Of a DNA stretch of 64,000 nt, positions 25,271 to 33,460 are shown one piece after another. Each line of letters opens with the position of its first letter. Position 1 is the first letter of the stretch. This DNA is from Saccharopolyspora_C sp047200635 (GTDB lineage: Bacteria; Actinomycetota; Actinomycetes; Mycobacteriales; Pseudonocardiaceae). The position numbers were made by a program, and so were the translations under genes. The stretch is from positions 124,001-188,000 of the forward strand of contig NZ_JBJZOI010000003.1 in the NCBI RefSeq assembly GCF_047200635.1, written 5' to 3'. The notes below the pieces were generated by a model. It saw only the letters and a program-made list of their open reading frames with translations. It was not told where the DNA came from and did not search any database.

Positions 25271-26526
25271 ACCGCGCCGCCTTCGCCGGGCTGTCCCCGG
25301 CGGCCAAGCTGCTGGTGATCAACCAGTTCGGCATCAACGTGGGCTTCTACATGCTGATGCCGTTCCTGGCCGCGTACCTGAGCGGGAACCTGGGTTACGG
25401 CGCCGCCGTGGTCGGGTTGGTGCTCGGGGTCCGGAACCTGAGCCAGCAGGGCATGTTCCTCCTGGGCGGCACCGCCGCGGACCGGCTCGGCTGCCGCCCG
25501 ATGATCATCGTGGGCTGCGCGCTGCGGGTCGTCTCCTTCGGCCTGTTCGCCGCGTTCACCTCGCTGCCCGGCGTGTTCGCCGCCGCGATCCTCACCGGGC
25601 TGGCGGGCGCGCTGTTCAACCCGGCGGTGCGCACCTACCTGATGCACGAGGCGGGGGAGCGGCGCGCGGAGGTCTTCGCCGTGTTCAACGTCTTCCAGCA
25701 CGCGGGCACCCTGGTGGGGCCCCTGCTGGGGGCGGTGCTGCTGGCGGTGGACTTCCGGCTGATCGCGCTGGTCGCCTGCGCGGCGTTCGCGGCGCTCACG
25801 GTCGCGCAGCTGTGCGTGCTGCCGCACCGCGCGGTCGAGGCGCAGCGGCAGAGCGTGCTGGGCAGCTGGCGGGAAGTCGTGTCCAACCGGCGCTTCCTCG
25901 GGTTCACGCTCTCGCTGTCGGCGTACTTCGCGCTCTACAACCAGCTCTACCTGATGCTGCCGCTGGAGGCGCAGCGCGTGTCGGGAGCGGCCTGGTCGAT
26001 CGCGCTGGTGTTCGGCGTGTCGACGGTGATCGGGGTGTTCGGCCAGGTCCGGATCACCGAGTGGTGCCGTCGCCGCTGGAGCTCGGGCCGGTCGATCGTC
26101 CTCGGCCTGCTGTGCATGGGCGGCTCGTTCCTGCCGGTGCTGCTGGCTGCGCCCGCCCTGCCGGAGCTGCTGCCCTGGGAGGGGCCCGCGGGCGTGGTGC
26201 TGGCGTTCGCGCCGGTGGTGGTCTCGGTGGTGCTGTTCACCGTCGGTCAGGCCATGACGAACCCGTTCGCGATGGAGCTGCTGCCCGAGATCGGCAGCGA
26301 GCGGCTGGCGGGCACCTACTACGGGTTCTACTACCTGGTGTCGAGCTTGGTCGCCGCCGGGGTGAGCTGGTTGGCCGGTGCGCTGCTGGAGGCCTTCCCC
26401 GAGCCCGGAGCGCGCTGGCTGCCGTGGGCGGCGCTGCTGCTGGTCGGCCTCGCGGGCAGCGCGGGCACCTGGGTCCTGGAACGTCGTGGCGCCCTGGGGC
26501 GCGCCCCCGAAACGGCGGTGGCCTGA
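25267..26526 (+). CDS. MFS transporter of the cobalamin-riboswitch operon
   Basis: 419 residues with about 12 membrane helices. The loop 2-3 MFS signature is present as GGTAADRLGCRPMI. Helix 4 continues GLAGALFNPAVRTYL, and there is a long central loop (HRAVEAQRQSVLGSWREV). Because its gene overlaps the CysK2-like gene by GTGA and lies under the B12 riboswitch, it most likely exports or imports a small molecule linked to cobalt or B12, such as the product of the two upstream enzymes. The pairing of a cysK2 gene with an MFS gene also exists in M. tuberculosis (Rv0848-Rv0849), under copper control there. Confidence 0.88.
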   Translation: MNRAAFAGLSPAAKLLVINQFGINVGFYMLMPFLAAYLSGNLGYGAAVVGLVLGVRNLSQQGMFLLGGTAADRLGCRPMIIVGCALRVVSFGLFAAFTSLPGVFAAAILTGLAGALFNPAVRTYLMHEAGERRAEVFAVFNVFQHAGTLVGPLLGAVLLAVDFRLIALVACAAFAALTVAQLCVLPHRAVEAQRQSVLGSWREVVSNRRFLGFTLSLSAYFALYNQLYLMLPLEAQRVSGAAWSIALVFGVSTVIGVFGQVRITEWCRRRWSSGRSIVLGLLCMGGSFLPVLLAAPALPELLPWEGPAGVVLAFAPVVVSVVLFTVGQAMTNPFAMELLPEIGSERLAGTYYGFYYLVSSLVAAGVSWLAGALLEAFPEPGARWLPWAALLLVGLAGSAGTWVLERRGALGRAPETAVA

Positions 26527-26884
26527 GCCGGGGGCGCTCCTCCGGCCCGCGGGAGCGGGCGGGGCGCTCCGCTCCGCTGTCCGGCCGCCTCCGGGCGGCA
26601 CGAGACCCGGGGCGCCAGGAGGGTGCGGTAGCGCCCGACGTGCGGGCGGTGACGCCCCGGTAGCTGCCGAGCGGTGCGCCAGCGGTGGACCGGACGGCGG
26701 ACGTCGCGCGCTCCTGCGTCCACTGCGGATCCCCAGGTGGGTGGCCTGCCGGGGCCCAGGTGCGTGGTGCCGCGTTGATCTCCTGTGCGAAGCTGGTCGA
26801 CCGGACCGCCGACCGCTCCGGCACCCCGGGTGCGGCCGGATCGCAGGAGGGCCGCGCGCCCGGATCGTCGGAGAGGTAGGCCTC
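26527..26884. other. intergenic region between the MFS and AGE epimerase genes
   Basis: 358 bases without a supported gene. The first part (26540-26580) is a run of GGGGCGCTCC and GGGGCGCTCCG repeats that can fold and may terminate the riboswitch operon. The AGE gene's ribosome site GGAGAGG lies at the end. Confidence 0.4.
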
Positions 26885-28105
26885 GTGACTGAGCAATCGC
26901 AGGCGTTCGTGCCGGACTGGGTGCGCGCCGAGCCGGGCCGGGTACTCGCGTTCGCCGAGGCCGCCGCCCACCCCGATGGCGGGTTCGCCTGGCTCGACTC
27001 CGCGGGCGCGCCCGTCCCGGAGCGGCCGGTGGAGACCTGGATCACCTGCCGGACCACGCACGTCTTCGCGCTCGCCGCGGCCCGCGACGGGCGGGACGAG
27101 CTGCTCTCCGGCGTGCGGCGCGGGGTGGACGCGCTGCGGGGGCTGCTGCACGACGACGAGCACGGCGGCTGGTTCGCGTCGGCGACCGCCGCCGGGCCGG
27201 TCGCCGAACACAAGGGCGCCTACGAGCACGCCTTCGTGCTGCTGGCCGCCGCCAGCGCCGCGGCCGTCGGCGCCGAGGGCGGGCGGGAGCTGCTGGACGA
27301 GGCGCTGTCGGTGTTCGACACCCGCTTCTGGGAGGACGACTTCGGCCTCGTGGCGGACTCCTGGAACCGCGCGTGGACCGAGCTCGACCCCTACCGGGGC
27401 GTCAACGCCAACATGCACACCGTGGAGGCCCTGCTGGCCGCCGCCGACGTCACGGGTGATCGCACCTGGTCCGACCGCGCGGCCCGCATCGTGCGCACCG
27501 TCGTGCACGGATTCGCGCGGGAGCACGGCTGGCGGCTGCCCGAGCACTTCGACTCCGGGTGGAACGTGCTGCTGGAGTACAACCGCGACAAGCCCTCCGA
27601 CCAGTTCCGGCCGTACGGGGTGACCATCGGGCACCTGCTGGAGTGGTCCCGGCTCGCCCTGCACGTCCGGCACGCGCTCGGCTCGGAGGCCCCCGGCTGG
27701 CTGCTGGACGACGCCCGGGAGCTGTTCGCCACCGCGGTCCGCGACGGCTGGAGCGCGGACGGTGCGGACGGGTTCGTCTACACCACCGACTTCGAGGGCA
27801 CCCCCGTGGTCCGCAACCGGCTGCACTGGGTCATCGCGGAATCGATGGCGACCGCGTGGGCGCTGCACCAGGAGACCGGCGAGCAGCAGTACGCCCGCTG
27901 GTTCGCCACCTGGGCCGAGCACGCCGACCGCTTCTTCGTGGATCGCGAACTCGGCTCCTGGCACCACGAGCTCGACGAGCGCAACGAGCCCGCCGCGACC
28001 GTCTGGGAGGGCAAGCCCGACCTGTACCACGCCTACCAGGCCACCCTGCTGCCGCAACTGCCCCCGGCGGCGTCCTTCATCGGGGCGGTCACCCGGGGCC
28101 GGTGA
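26885..28105 (+). CDS. AGE family epimerase/isomerase (N-acylglucosamine 2-epimerase fold)
   Basis: 406 residues forming an alpha6/alpha6 barrel. Typical blocks are ETWITCRTTHVFALAAA, KGAYEHAFVLLAAASA, NANMHTVEALLAAADV, FRPYGVTIGHLLEWSRL and WHHELDERNEP...GKPDLYHAYQA, the last carrying the C-terminal active-site His residues. Members interconvert sugars such as GlcNAc/ManNAc, or aldose/ketose pairs like YihS or mannose isomerase. ManNAc-type genes are absent nearby, so an aldose-ketose isomerase is the likelier choice. GTG 26885 is the start, with GGAGAGG ahead. Confidence 0.85.
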   Translation: MTEQSQAFVPDWVRAEPGRVLAFAEAAAHPDGGFAWLDSAGAPVPERPVETWITCRTTHVFALAAARDGRDELLSGVRRGVDALRGLLHDDEHGGWFASATAAGPVAEHKGAYEHAFVLLAAASAAAVGAEGGRELLDEALSVFDTRFWEDDFGLVADSWNRAWTELDPYRGVNANMHTVEALLAAADVTGDRTWSDRAARIVRTVVHGFAREHGWRLPEHFDSGWNVLLEYNRDKPSDQFRPYGVTIGHLLEWSRLALHVRHALGSEAPGWLLDDARELFATAVRDGWSADGADGFVYTTDFEGTPVVRNRLHWVIAESMATAWALHQETGEQQYARWFATWAEHADRFFVDRELGSWHHELDERNEPAATVWEGKPDLYHAYQATLLPQLPPAASFIGAVTRGR

Positions 28106-28142
28106 TCTCCGGTCGTGCCGGGCGGTGGCTACGCTGCCCGGC

Positions 28143-28460
28143 ATGGCTGACTACGTGCAGGTCGTGACGACGACGGATTCCGAAGAGGCCGCGGCCGAAC
28201 TGGCCAGGGGAGTCGTGGCGGCGCGCGGGGGAGCGTGCGCGCAGGTGGTGCCGATCCGCAGCTTCTACCGCTGGGAGGGCCAGGTGCGGGACGACCCCGA
28301 GTGGCAGGTCCAGATCAAGACCACCGCGGCGCGGGCCGACTTCCTGATCGAGCACCTGCGGCAGCACCATTCCTACGAGGTGCCCGAGATCATCGTGCTT
28401 CCCGTCGTCGCCGGCCACGATCAGTACCTCGCCTGGCTGGACGAGGAGACCCGCGCCTGA
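28143..28460 (+). CDS. cutA: CutA1 divalent-ion tolerance protein
   Basis: 105 residues covering a full CutA1 trimer-forming ferredoxin-like fold: VTTTDSEEAAAELARGVV, GACAQVVPIRSFYRWEGQV, QIKTTAARADFLIEHLRQHHSYEVPEIIVLPV and YLAWLDEETR. CutA binds divalent metal ions such as Cu2+; the tolerance role was first described in E. coli, but the molecular function is still debated. It follows the AGE gene by 37 bases on the same strand. Confidence 0.92.
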   Translation: MADYVQVVTTTDSEEAAAELARGVVAARGGACAQVVPIRSFYRWEGQVRDDPEWQVQIKTTAARADFLIEHLRQHHSYEVPEIIVLPVVAGHDQYLAWLDEETRA

Positions 28461-28566
28461 CGCGCACGCGCTTCCGCGCCGACTGACCGGCGGGAACGGC
28501 GAGACGAGCTTCCGCATCACCTCGGGCCGCCTCCGCGCGCGCTGTTGCGTCGATCGAGCAAATTGC

Positions 28567-28582
28567 TTCAGTGTTAACTGAA
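28567..28582. promoter_or_regulatory. inverted repeat upstream of formate dehydrogenase, possible operator
   Basis: TTCAGT-GTTA-ACTGAA (arms of six, perfect) lies in an unusually AT-rich patch (about 28558-28590), roughly 130 bp before the formate dehydrogenase start. It looks like a dimeric regulator site within a promoter region. Confidence 0.45.
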
Positions 28583-28713
28583 ATTAATCCCTTCGAGCCG
28601 GTATCGGGCGACGGAACCGCACCAGCGGTGCGCAACGCAGGGGAGGACCCGTGTTGATCCCGGTCGCGGGGTAGCCGGGAACGGCGATGACGCCGACACC
28701 GGAGGAGGCGACC

Positions 28714-29757
28714 GTGAAGATCGTCGCTGTCCTGTACCCGGGGCCCGCCGAGCGGAGCCCCGACCATTCCGGCCTGGAACTGCTCGGCAGCGTCGAAGGG
28801 GCGCTGGGCCTGGCCGGAGAACTGGGCTCCGAGGGGCACGAACTCGTCTCGCTCAGCGATCGGGACGAGGCGCTGCGGGAGCACCTGCCCGACGCGGACG
28901 TGTTCATCACGACCCCGTTCTGGCCCACCTACCTGTCCGCCGAGCACCTGCGCCGCGCCGAGCGGCTGAAGCTGCTCCTCACCGCCGGGGTCGGTTCCGA
29001 CCACGTCGACGCCGAAGCGGCCGCCGAGCTCGGCATCACCGTCGCCGAGATCACCGGCAGCAACGTGGTCAGCGTGGCCGAGCACGCGGTGCTGCAACTG
29101 CTGGCCCTGGTGCGCGACTTCGTCCCCGCGCACCAGCAGGTCGTGGACGGGCGCTGGGACATCGCCGAGATCGCCGCTCGTGCGCACGACCTGGAGGACA
29201 AGACGATCGGCATCGTCGGCATGGGCCAGATCGGGCAGCGGATCGCGCTGCGCCTCAAGGGATTCGACGTGCGCGTCGGTTACAGCACCAGGCACCGCCG
29301 CGGCAGCACCGAGGAGGCGGTGTTCGGCGCGCGGTTCAAGCACCTGGACGACCTGGTCGCGGAGTCCGACGCGATCGTGCTGTCCTGCCCGCTGACCCCG
29401 GAGACGAAGGGGCTGTTCGGCGACGAGCGGCTGCGCGCCATGAAGCCGGGGGCGTGGCTGGTGAACATCGCGCGCGGGCAGATCGTGGACACCGACGCGC
29501 TGGTGCGGGCGCTGGAGGACGATCACCTCGGTGGGTACGCCGGGGACGTCTGGTACCCGCAGCCCGCCCCCGCCGACCACCCGTGGCGGACGATGCCGCG
29601 GCACGCGATGACGCCGCACGTGTCGGGGACGAGCCTGGAGGCGCAGCAGCGCTACGCCGCCGGCATCCGCGATTCGGTGCGCCGCTTCCTGGCGGGGGAA
29701 CCGCTGCGCGAGGACTACGTGGTCGCGGCCCCGGCTGAGCGCGGCGGCGGAGCGTGA
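28714..29757 (+). CDS. fdh: NAD-dependent formate dehydrogenase
   Basis: 347 residues of the D-2-hydroxyacid dehydrogenase superfamily. It carries features specific to formate dehydrogenases: PFWPTYLSAE, ITGSNVVSVAEHAV, the NAD motif GMGQIGQRIA, the block GDVWYPQPAPADHPW with the catalytic Gln, and MTPHVSGTSLEAQQRYA with the catalytic His. The catalytic Arg is in VNIARGQ. It oxidises formate to CO2 with reduction of NAD+, in the cytosol. It is shorter than most bacterial enzymes (~390-400). GTG 28714 has GGAGGAGG just upstream. It probably recovers energy from formate or disposes of it. Confidence 0.88.
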   Translation: MKIVAVLYPGPAERSPDHSGLELLGSVEGALGLAGELGSEGHELVSLSDRDEALREHLPDADVFITTPFWPTYLSAEHLRRAERLKLLLTAGVGSDHVDAEAAAELGITVAEITGSNVVSVAEHAVLQLLALVRDFVPAHQQVVDGRWDIAEIAARAHDLEDKTIGIVGMGQIGQRIALRLKGFDVRVGYSTRHRRGSTEEAVFGARFKHLDDLVAESDAIVLSCPLTPETKGLFGDERLRAMKPGAWLVNIARGQIVDTDALVRALEDDHLGGYAGDVWYPQPAPADHPWRTMPRHAMTPHVSGTSLEAQQRYAAGIRDSVRRFLAGEPLREDYVVAAPAERGGGA

Positions 29758-30376
29758 TCGAGGCGTCGCACGGCGGTGCCAGCTCGACCCCGTGGTCTCC
29801 GCGCCCGCCGACCAGTTCCGCCGCGATGGCCGAGATCGGTGCGCGGCGGTCGCCGGTGTGCCGTGGTCGTGCCGGATCCGCACGCCTCCGGCGATGCCGC
29901 GGACGATGCCCCCGTCGCCCCGGTAGCGCCGCCCGCTGAACCCGGAACGCCTGGAGTTTTCCCTTCCACCGAAGGGAAGAGCGTCCTCGAACTCGGCGGG
30001 CACGTCGCCGTCGACGAGCCCGGCGCGGACCGTTCCCGGGATCACCCCGTCGATCGCGTAGGCGCGGGGTGGACGACGTGGCAGGCATCCCGAGCAGCCC
30101 CGGTGGCCTGCCACCGGGCCGGTCACCTCCCCGGGCTCGTCGCGGCCGGAACCGGCGCGCTGATCCAGGCGGTGCGCTCCGCGGTGGGGACGGACGTCCT
30201 GGAGCGCTTCGGGTTCCGCGCCCGCCGGGGGAGATCGGCGCGCCGTCCCGGGCGTCGCGGTGCGCGCCGTTCGCGGTGCTCACCGCTGCGCGGGACCGGT
30301 GGCGAACCGGCGGGCGCCGACGGTGAGCACCGGGAGCGGCCGGTTCCGCGCGCGGCGCGCTGCTCGGGCGGGTGCG
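29758..30376. other. gene-poor region before the sigma-factor remnant
   Basis: About 620 bases with no supported gene. Several open frames exist but translate to Arg/Pro/Gly/Ala noise. It may be older decayed sequence continuous with the sigma-factor remnant that follows. Confidence 0.4.
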
Positions 30377-30899
30377 GTGAACGCGGGGGCGGCCGCGCCG
30401 GAGGTGATCTCCGGCGAGGCCGCCTGGGAGCTGGTGGAACTGGCGCAGCGCGGCGACAGCCGGGCGTGCGGGCACCTCCACGTGCGGTACCGGGCCCAGG
30501 TCGCCGGATTCCTGCGTTCCCGGCTCGCGGACCTCGGCACCGTCGAGGACCTGGTCCACGAGACGTTCGCGCGGGCGCTGCACGGCATCGGCGCGGTGCA
30601 ACGGGGCGGGGCGGGGACGATCCGGGGGCGTGGTCCGTGACCACCGCCCGGCACCTGCTGCTCGACCACGTCAAGTCGGCGCGGAGGTGATCGAGGACCG
30701 GCTGCTGGACGACCGGCTGCGGTCGCGCGCCGGCGACCCGAGCCCGGACCAGCGCCGGTGCCTGGTGCTGCGGTTCGCGGCGGGCCTGAGCGTGGCGCGG
30801 AGGGGCGCGCTGGCGCCGCCGTCCGCGGTCTCCAGTACCGCGGGTGCGCAGGCTCGCCGTCCTGCTGGCGGCGGACTCCTGGGCCGCGTTCCGGCCTGA
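30377..30899 (+). pseudogene. decayed sigma-70 family (ECF-like) sigma factor gene
   Basis: Pieces of one sigma factor appear in order but in different frames. Region 2 starts from GTG 30377 (AWELVELAQRGDSRACGHLH, then TVEDLVHETFARALHGI), followed by WSVTTARHLLLDHVKSARR in a second frame. Region 4 pieces follow: EDRLLDDRL and SPDQRRCLVLRFAAGLSVA in a third frame, then AVRGLQYR and RRLAVLLA in two others. At least four shifts and a stop separate them, too many for sequencing error alone. The original was a sigma factor of about 170-180 residues. No intact anti-sigma gene is adjacent. Confidence 0.75.
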
Positions 30900-31041
30900 G
30901 GGATGCCGCCCGGCTCGCGCCCGGCGAGTGGCGGGGCTTCGGCGGCCCGCGCCGCGCTTGCTCCTTCGGCCGGGTCCCGCGGCGGCGCCGGTCGCTCCGA
31001 CCGGACGCCCGATCGACGATCGGCGCCGCCGCGGACGGGGA

Positions 31042-32079
31042 TCAGCCGTGCAGGGCGCGGTCCGGGGCGCCGAACCGCTCGGAGGCGCTGAGCGCCTGGT
31101 GCCAGTGCGGGTAGATCATCCACGGCGCGCTGACCTTCTCCAGCCGCTCGAACTCCTCGTCGGTGAGCTCGATCTCGGCGGCACCGAGGTTGTCGGCCAG
31201 CTGTTCGTCCTTGCGCGCGCCGATCACCAGCGAGGTCACCCCCGGCTTGCGCAACAGGTAGGCCAGCGCGATCTGCGCGGGCGAGACGCCGCGCGCGGTG
31301 GCGACGTCCACGACGGCCTCGATGGTGTCGTAGAGCTTCTCGGCGTCGCGGACCGGCGGCTCGTTCCAGTCCTCCAGGTGCCTGCCGGAGGTGGCCTGCT
31401 GGCCGCGCCGGTACTTGCCCGACAGCAGCCCGCCGGCCAGCGGGCTCCACACCAGCACGCCGAGGCCCTGGTCCAGCGAGGCGGGGATGAGTTCGTACTC
31501 GGCGTCGCGGCTCTCCAGCGAGTAGTAGATCTGGTTCGCCACGAACCGCTGGTAACCGAGCCGATCGGCGGTGCTCAGCGCCTTCACCAGCTGCCAGCCC
31601 GCGTAGTTGGACACGCCCAGGTAGCGGACCTTGCCCGAGCGCACCAGGGTGTCGAGCGCTTCGAGCGTCTCCTCCAGCGGAGTCTGCCCGTCCCACTCGT
31701 GCACGTGGTAGAGGTCGATGTGGTCGGTGTCGAGCCTGCGGAGGCTGGCCTCGGCCTGCGCGATGATGTGGTGGCGGGAGAGGCCGGCGTCGTTCGGCCC
31801 GTCGCCCATGACCATGCGGACCTTGGTGGAGATCAGCACGTCGTCGCGCTTGCCCGCGACGGCCTGGCCGACGATCTGCTCGGAGAGCCCGGCCGAGTAC
31901 ATGTTGGCCGTGTCGATGAGGTTCACGCCGGCGTCCAGGCACATGTCGATCTGGCGCCGCGCGCCCTCGACATCGGTGTTGCCCAACTTGGCGAACCGCC
32001 CTTCGCCGCCGAAGGTCATCGTCCCCAAGGTCAACGTCGAAACACGCAGTCCGGATCGTCCCAGCTGGCGGTACTCCAC
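31042..32079 (-). CDS. aldo/keto reductase
   Basis: 345 residues, (alpha/beta)8 NADPH-dependent reductase. It starts EYRQLGRSGLRVSTLTLGTM and has the active-site set D and Y in DTANMYSAG, K in STKVRM and H in YHVHEWD. Cofactor-binding blocks are VWSPLAGGLLSGKY and VIGARKDEQLADNLGA. The closest style is the YakC/Tas/IolS-like subgroup. The substrate is unknown. GTG 32079 is fixed by GGAGGA about five bases upstream. It is divergent from the hopanoid operon and shares its 475-bp upstream region. Confidence 0.9.
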   Translation of the reverse strand: MEYRQLGRSGLRVSTLTLGTMTFGGEGRFAKLGNTDVEGARRQIDMCLDAGVNLIDTANMYSAGLSEQIVGQAVAGKRDDVLISTKVRMVMGDGPNDAGLSRHHIIAQAEASLRRLDTDHIDLYHVHEWDGQTPLEETLEALDTLVRSGKVRYLGVSNYAGWQLVKALSTADRLGYQRFVANQIYYSLESRDAEYELIPASLDQGLGVLVWSPLAGGLLSGKYRRGQQATSGRHLEDWNEPPVRDAEKLYDTIEAVVDVATARGVSPAQIALAYLLRKPGVTSLVIGARKDEQLADNLGAAEIELTDEEFERLEKVSAPWMIYPHWHQALSASERFGAPDRALHG

Positions 32080-32421
32080 TGTTGTTCCTCCTGTCGGCGT
32101 GCGCGGGAGCCCGGAACCGGGCCCCCGCCGACAACGATCACCACGGACCAGGTGTTCCCGCAAGGGGGAATGTGGCACCCGCCGGGCGCGGGGTTCAGCC
32201 TTCCGGGCGGGGAACCCGGTGTTCGCGTTACGGGAGAGCGGCGTCCCGCATCCCTCGGTCGCGGGGACGCCGGTGTCGCCGGCCTGGCCGAGGTGACTAC
32301 CGGTGACGGCGGAGTGGGAGTTCGCGCGTCCGGCGCGCCCCCGGCGTCGCGGTGGCCACCCGCGAGCCGGGCGGTGGTGCCGCTCTCCGGGGCGCGGCGG
32401 TCCCGCCGCCATCACGTTCGA

Positions 32422-32435
32422 ATCCACAGTGGACC
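32422..32435. promoter_or_regulatory. ATCCACAGTGGACC motif upstream of hopanoid operon
   Basis: The 14-mer ATCCACAGTGGACC, built on the palindrome TCCAC-A-GTGGA, occurs identically at 54331-54344 upstream of the GGDEF/HD-GYP gene. A reverse-orientation CACTGTGGAC lies at 32551-32560 over the hpnC start. Likely a regulator binding site; the regulator is unknown. Confidence 0.4.
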
Positions 32436-32505
32436 AGCGGAGAATCCGAAAACCCTTCACCACACGAAAGGGGAGCGCTCGGCCTGCAACGCCGGCCGAG
32501 GCAGC

Positions 32506-32537
32506 CCTACGCTGACTCGACCACCCCTGGTCGTAGG
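32506..32537 (+). promoter_or_regulatory. overlapping inverted repeats just upstream of hpnC
   Basis: CGACCA-CCCC-TGGTCG (32518-32533) is a perfect 6-bp hairpin, and CCTACG (32506-32511) can pair with CGTAGG (32532-32537) as an alternative. TACGCT at 32508-32513 fits a -10 element. The structure lies in the probable 5' leader or promoter of the hopanoid operon. Confidence 0.35.
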
Positions 32538-32554
32538 CGGGTGAGGGGGACACT

Positions 32555-33460
32555 GTGGACATTCTGAGGGCTCGCGGGCGTCCGGCCCGCGAGCGCGCGA
32601 CCGCGCAGCCGCCGGACTTCGCGGCGCAGCTTCCCGACAGCGCGACCGTGCTCGCGCGGGCGGGCGGGGAGAACTTCCCCGTGGCCGCGCGCGTCCTGCC
32701 CCACGCCTCGCGCAGGCACCTGATGGCGCTCTACGGCTACTTCCGGTTGGTCGACTACGCGGGCGACGAGGCCCCCGGGAACCGGGAGGTCCTGCTCGAC
32801 CACCTGGAGGCTGACCTCGGCCACGCCTACCGGGGAACCCCGCGGCTGCCGCTGGTGCGGGCCCTGGTGCCCACCATCCACGAGTGCGGGCTGCCCCGGG
32901 AGCTGCTGGTGCGCCTGATCGACGCGAACCGGCGGGACCAGCACGTGCACCGCTACCGGACCTTCGGCGAGCTGCTGGACTACTGCGCGCTGTCGGCGAA
33001 CCCCGTCGGCGAGTGCGTGCTGCGCGTGTTCGGCCAGGCCCGTCCGGAGCTGATCGCGCTGTCGGACCGGGTGTGCACCGCGCTGCAGATCCTCGAACAC
33101 TGCCAGGACGTGCTCGAAGACCACCGGCAGGGGCGGGTGTACCTGCCCGAGACCGATCTGCGCCACTACGGTTGCCACCTCGCCGAGCTGGAATCCGGCA
33201 GCGCACCCGCCCACTGGCGCGCTCTGCTGCGGTTCCAGGTGGTGCGGGCGCTGCGCCTGCTCGACTCCGGTGCGCACCTGGTCGGCCGTCTGCCCGGAAC
33301 CGCGCGGCTGGCCGTCGCCGGTTACGTCGCCGGGGGCCGGGCCACCGCGCACGCCTTCGTCACCGCCGGGTTCGACCCGGTCCGCCACGAGGTGAGCCCG
33401 GACCGCGCCCGGATCGCCGCCGGGTGGGCGCGGCTGCTCGTCTCCGGAGGTGCCTGGTGA
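32555..33460 (+). CDS. hpnC: squalene synthase HpnC (hydroxysqualene synthase step)
   Basis: 301 residues of the trans-isoprenyl diphosphate head-to-head synthase family. Blocks are GENFPVAARVLPHASRRHLMALYGYFRLVDYAGDE (first Asp region), then QILEHCQDVLEDHRQGRVYLPETDL (second). HpnC turns presqualene diphosphate into hydroxysqualene in the HpnCDE route. GTG 32555 follows TGAGGGGG. It is the first gene of the hopanoid operon, and hpnD overlaps its stop by four bases. The order C-D-E, with all three present, supports the assignment over a generic squalene/phytoene synthase. Confidence 0.92.
   Translation: MDILRARGRPARERATAQPPDFAAQLPDSATVLARAGGENFPVAARVLPHASRRHLMALYGYFRLVDYAGDEAPGNREVLLDHLEADLGHAYRGTPRLPLVRALVPTIHECGLPRELLVRLIDANRRDQHVHRYRTFGELLDYCALSANPVGECVLRVFGQARPELIALSDRVCTALQILEHCQDVLEDHRQGRVYLPETDLRHYGCHLAELESGSAPAHWRALLRFQVVRALRLLDSGAHLVGRLPGTARLAVAGYVAGGRATAHAFVTAGFDPVRHEVSPDRARIAAGWARLLVSGGAW

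Larger units (their letters stand above)
32080..32554. other. divergent promoter region of aldo/keto reductase and hopanoid operon
   Basis: 475 bases without a gene. It holds the ATCCACAGTGGACC motif (32422-32435), a related CACTGTGGAC over the hpnC start (32551-32560), the weak pair CCCTT/AAGGG around 32454-32473, and a hairpin at 32506-32537. Confidence 0.5.

Noticed and set aside
32416..32437. GTTCGAATCC followed by ...GGACCA, which resembles the T-loop and 3' end of a tRNA
   Set aside because: The T-arm bases on either side do not pair and no D-arm, anticodon arm or acceptor partner exists upstream; only the loop words match by chance.
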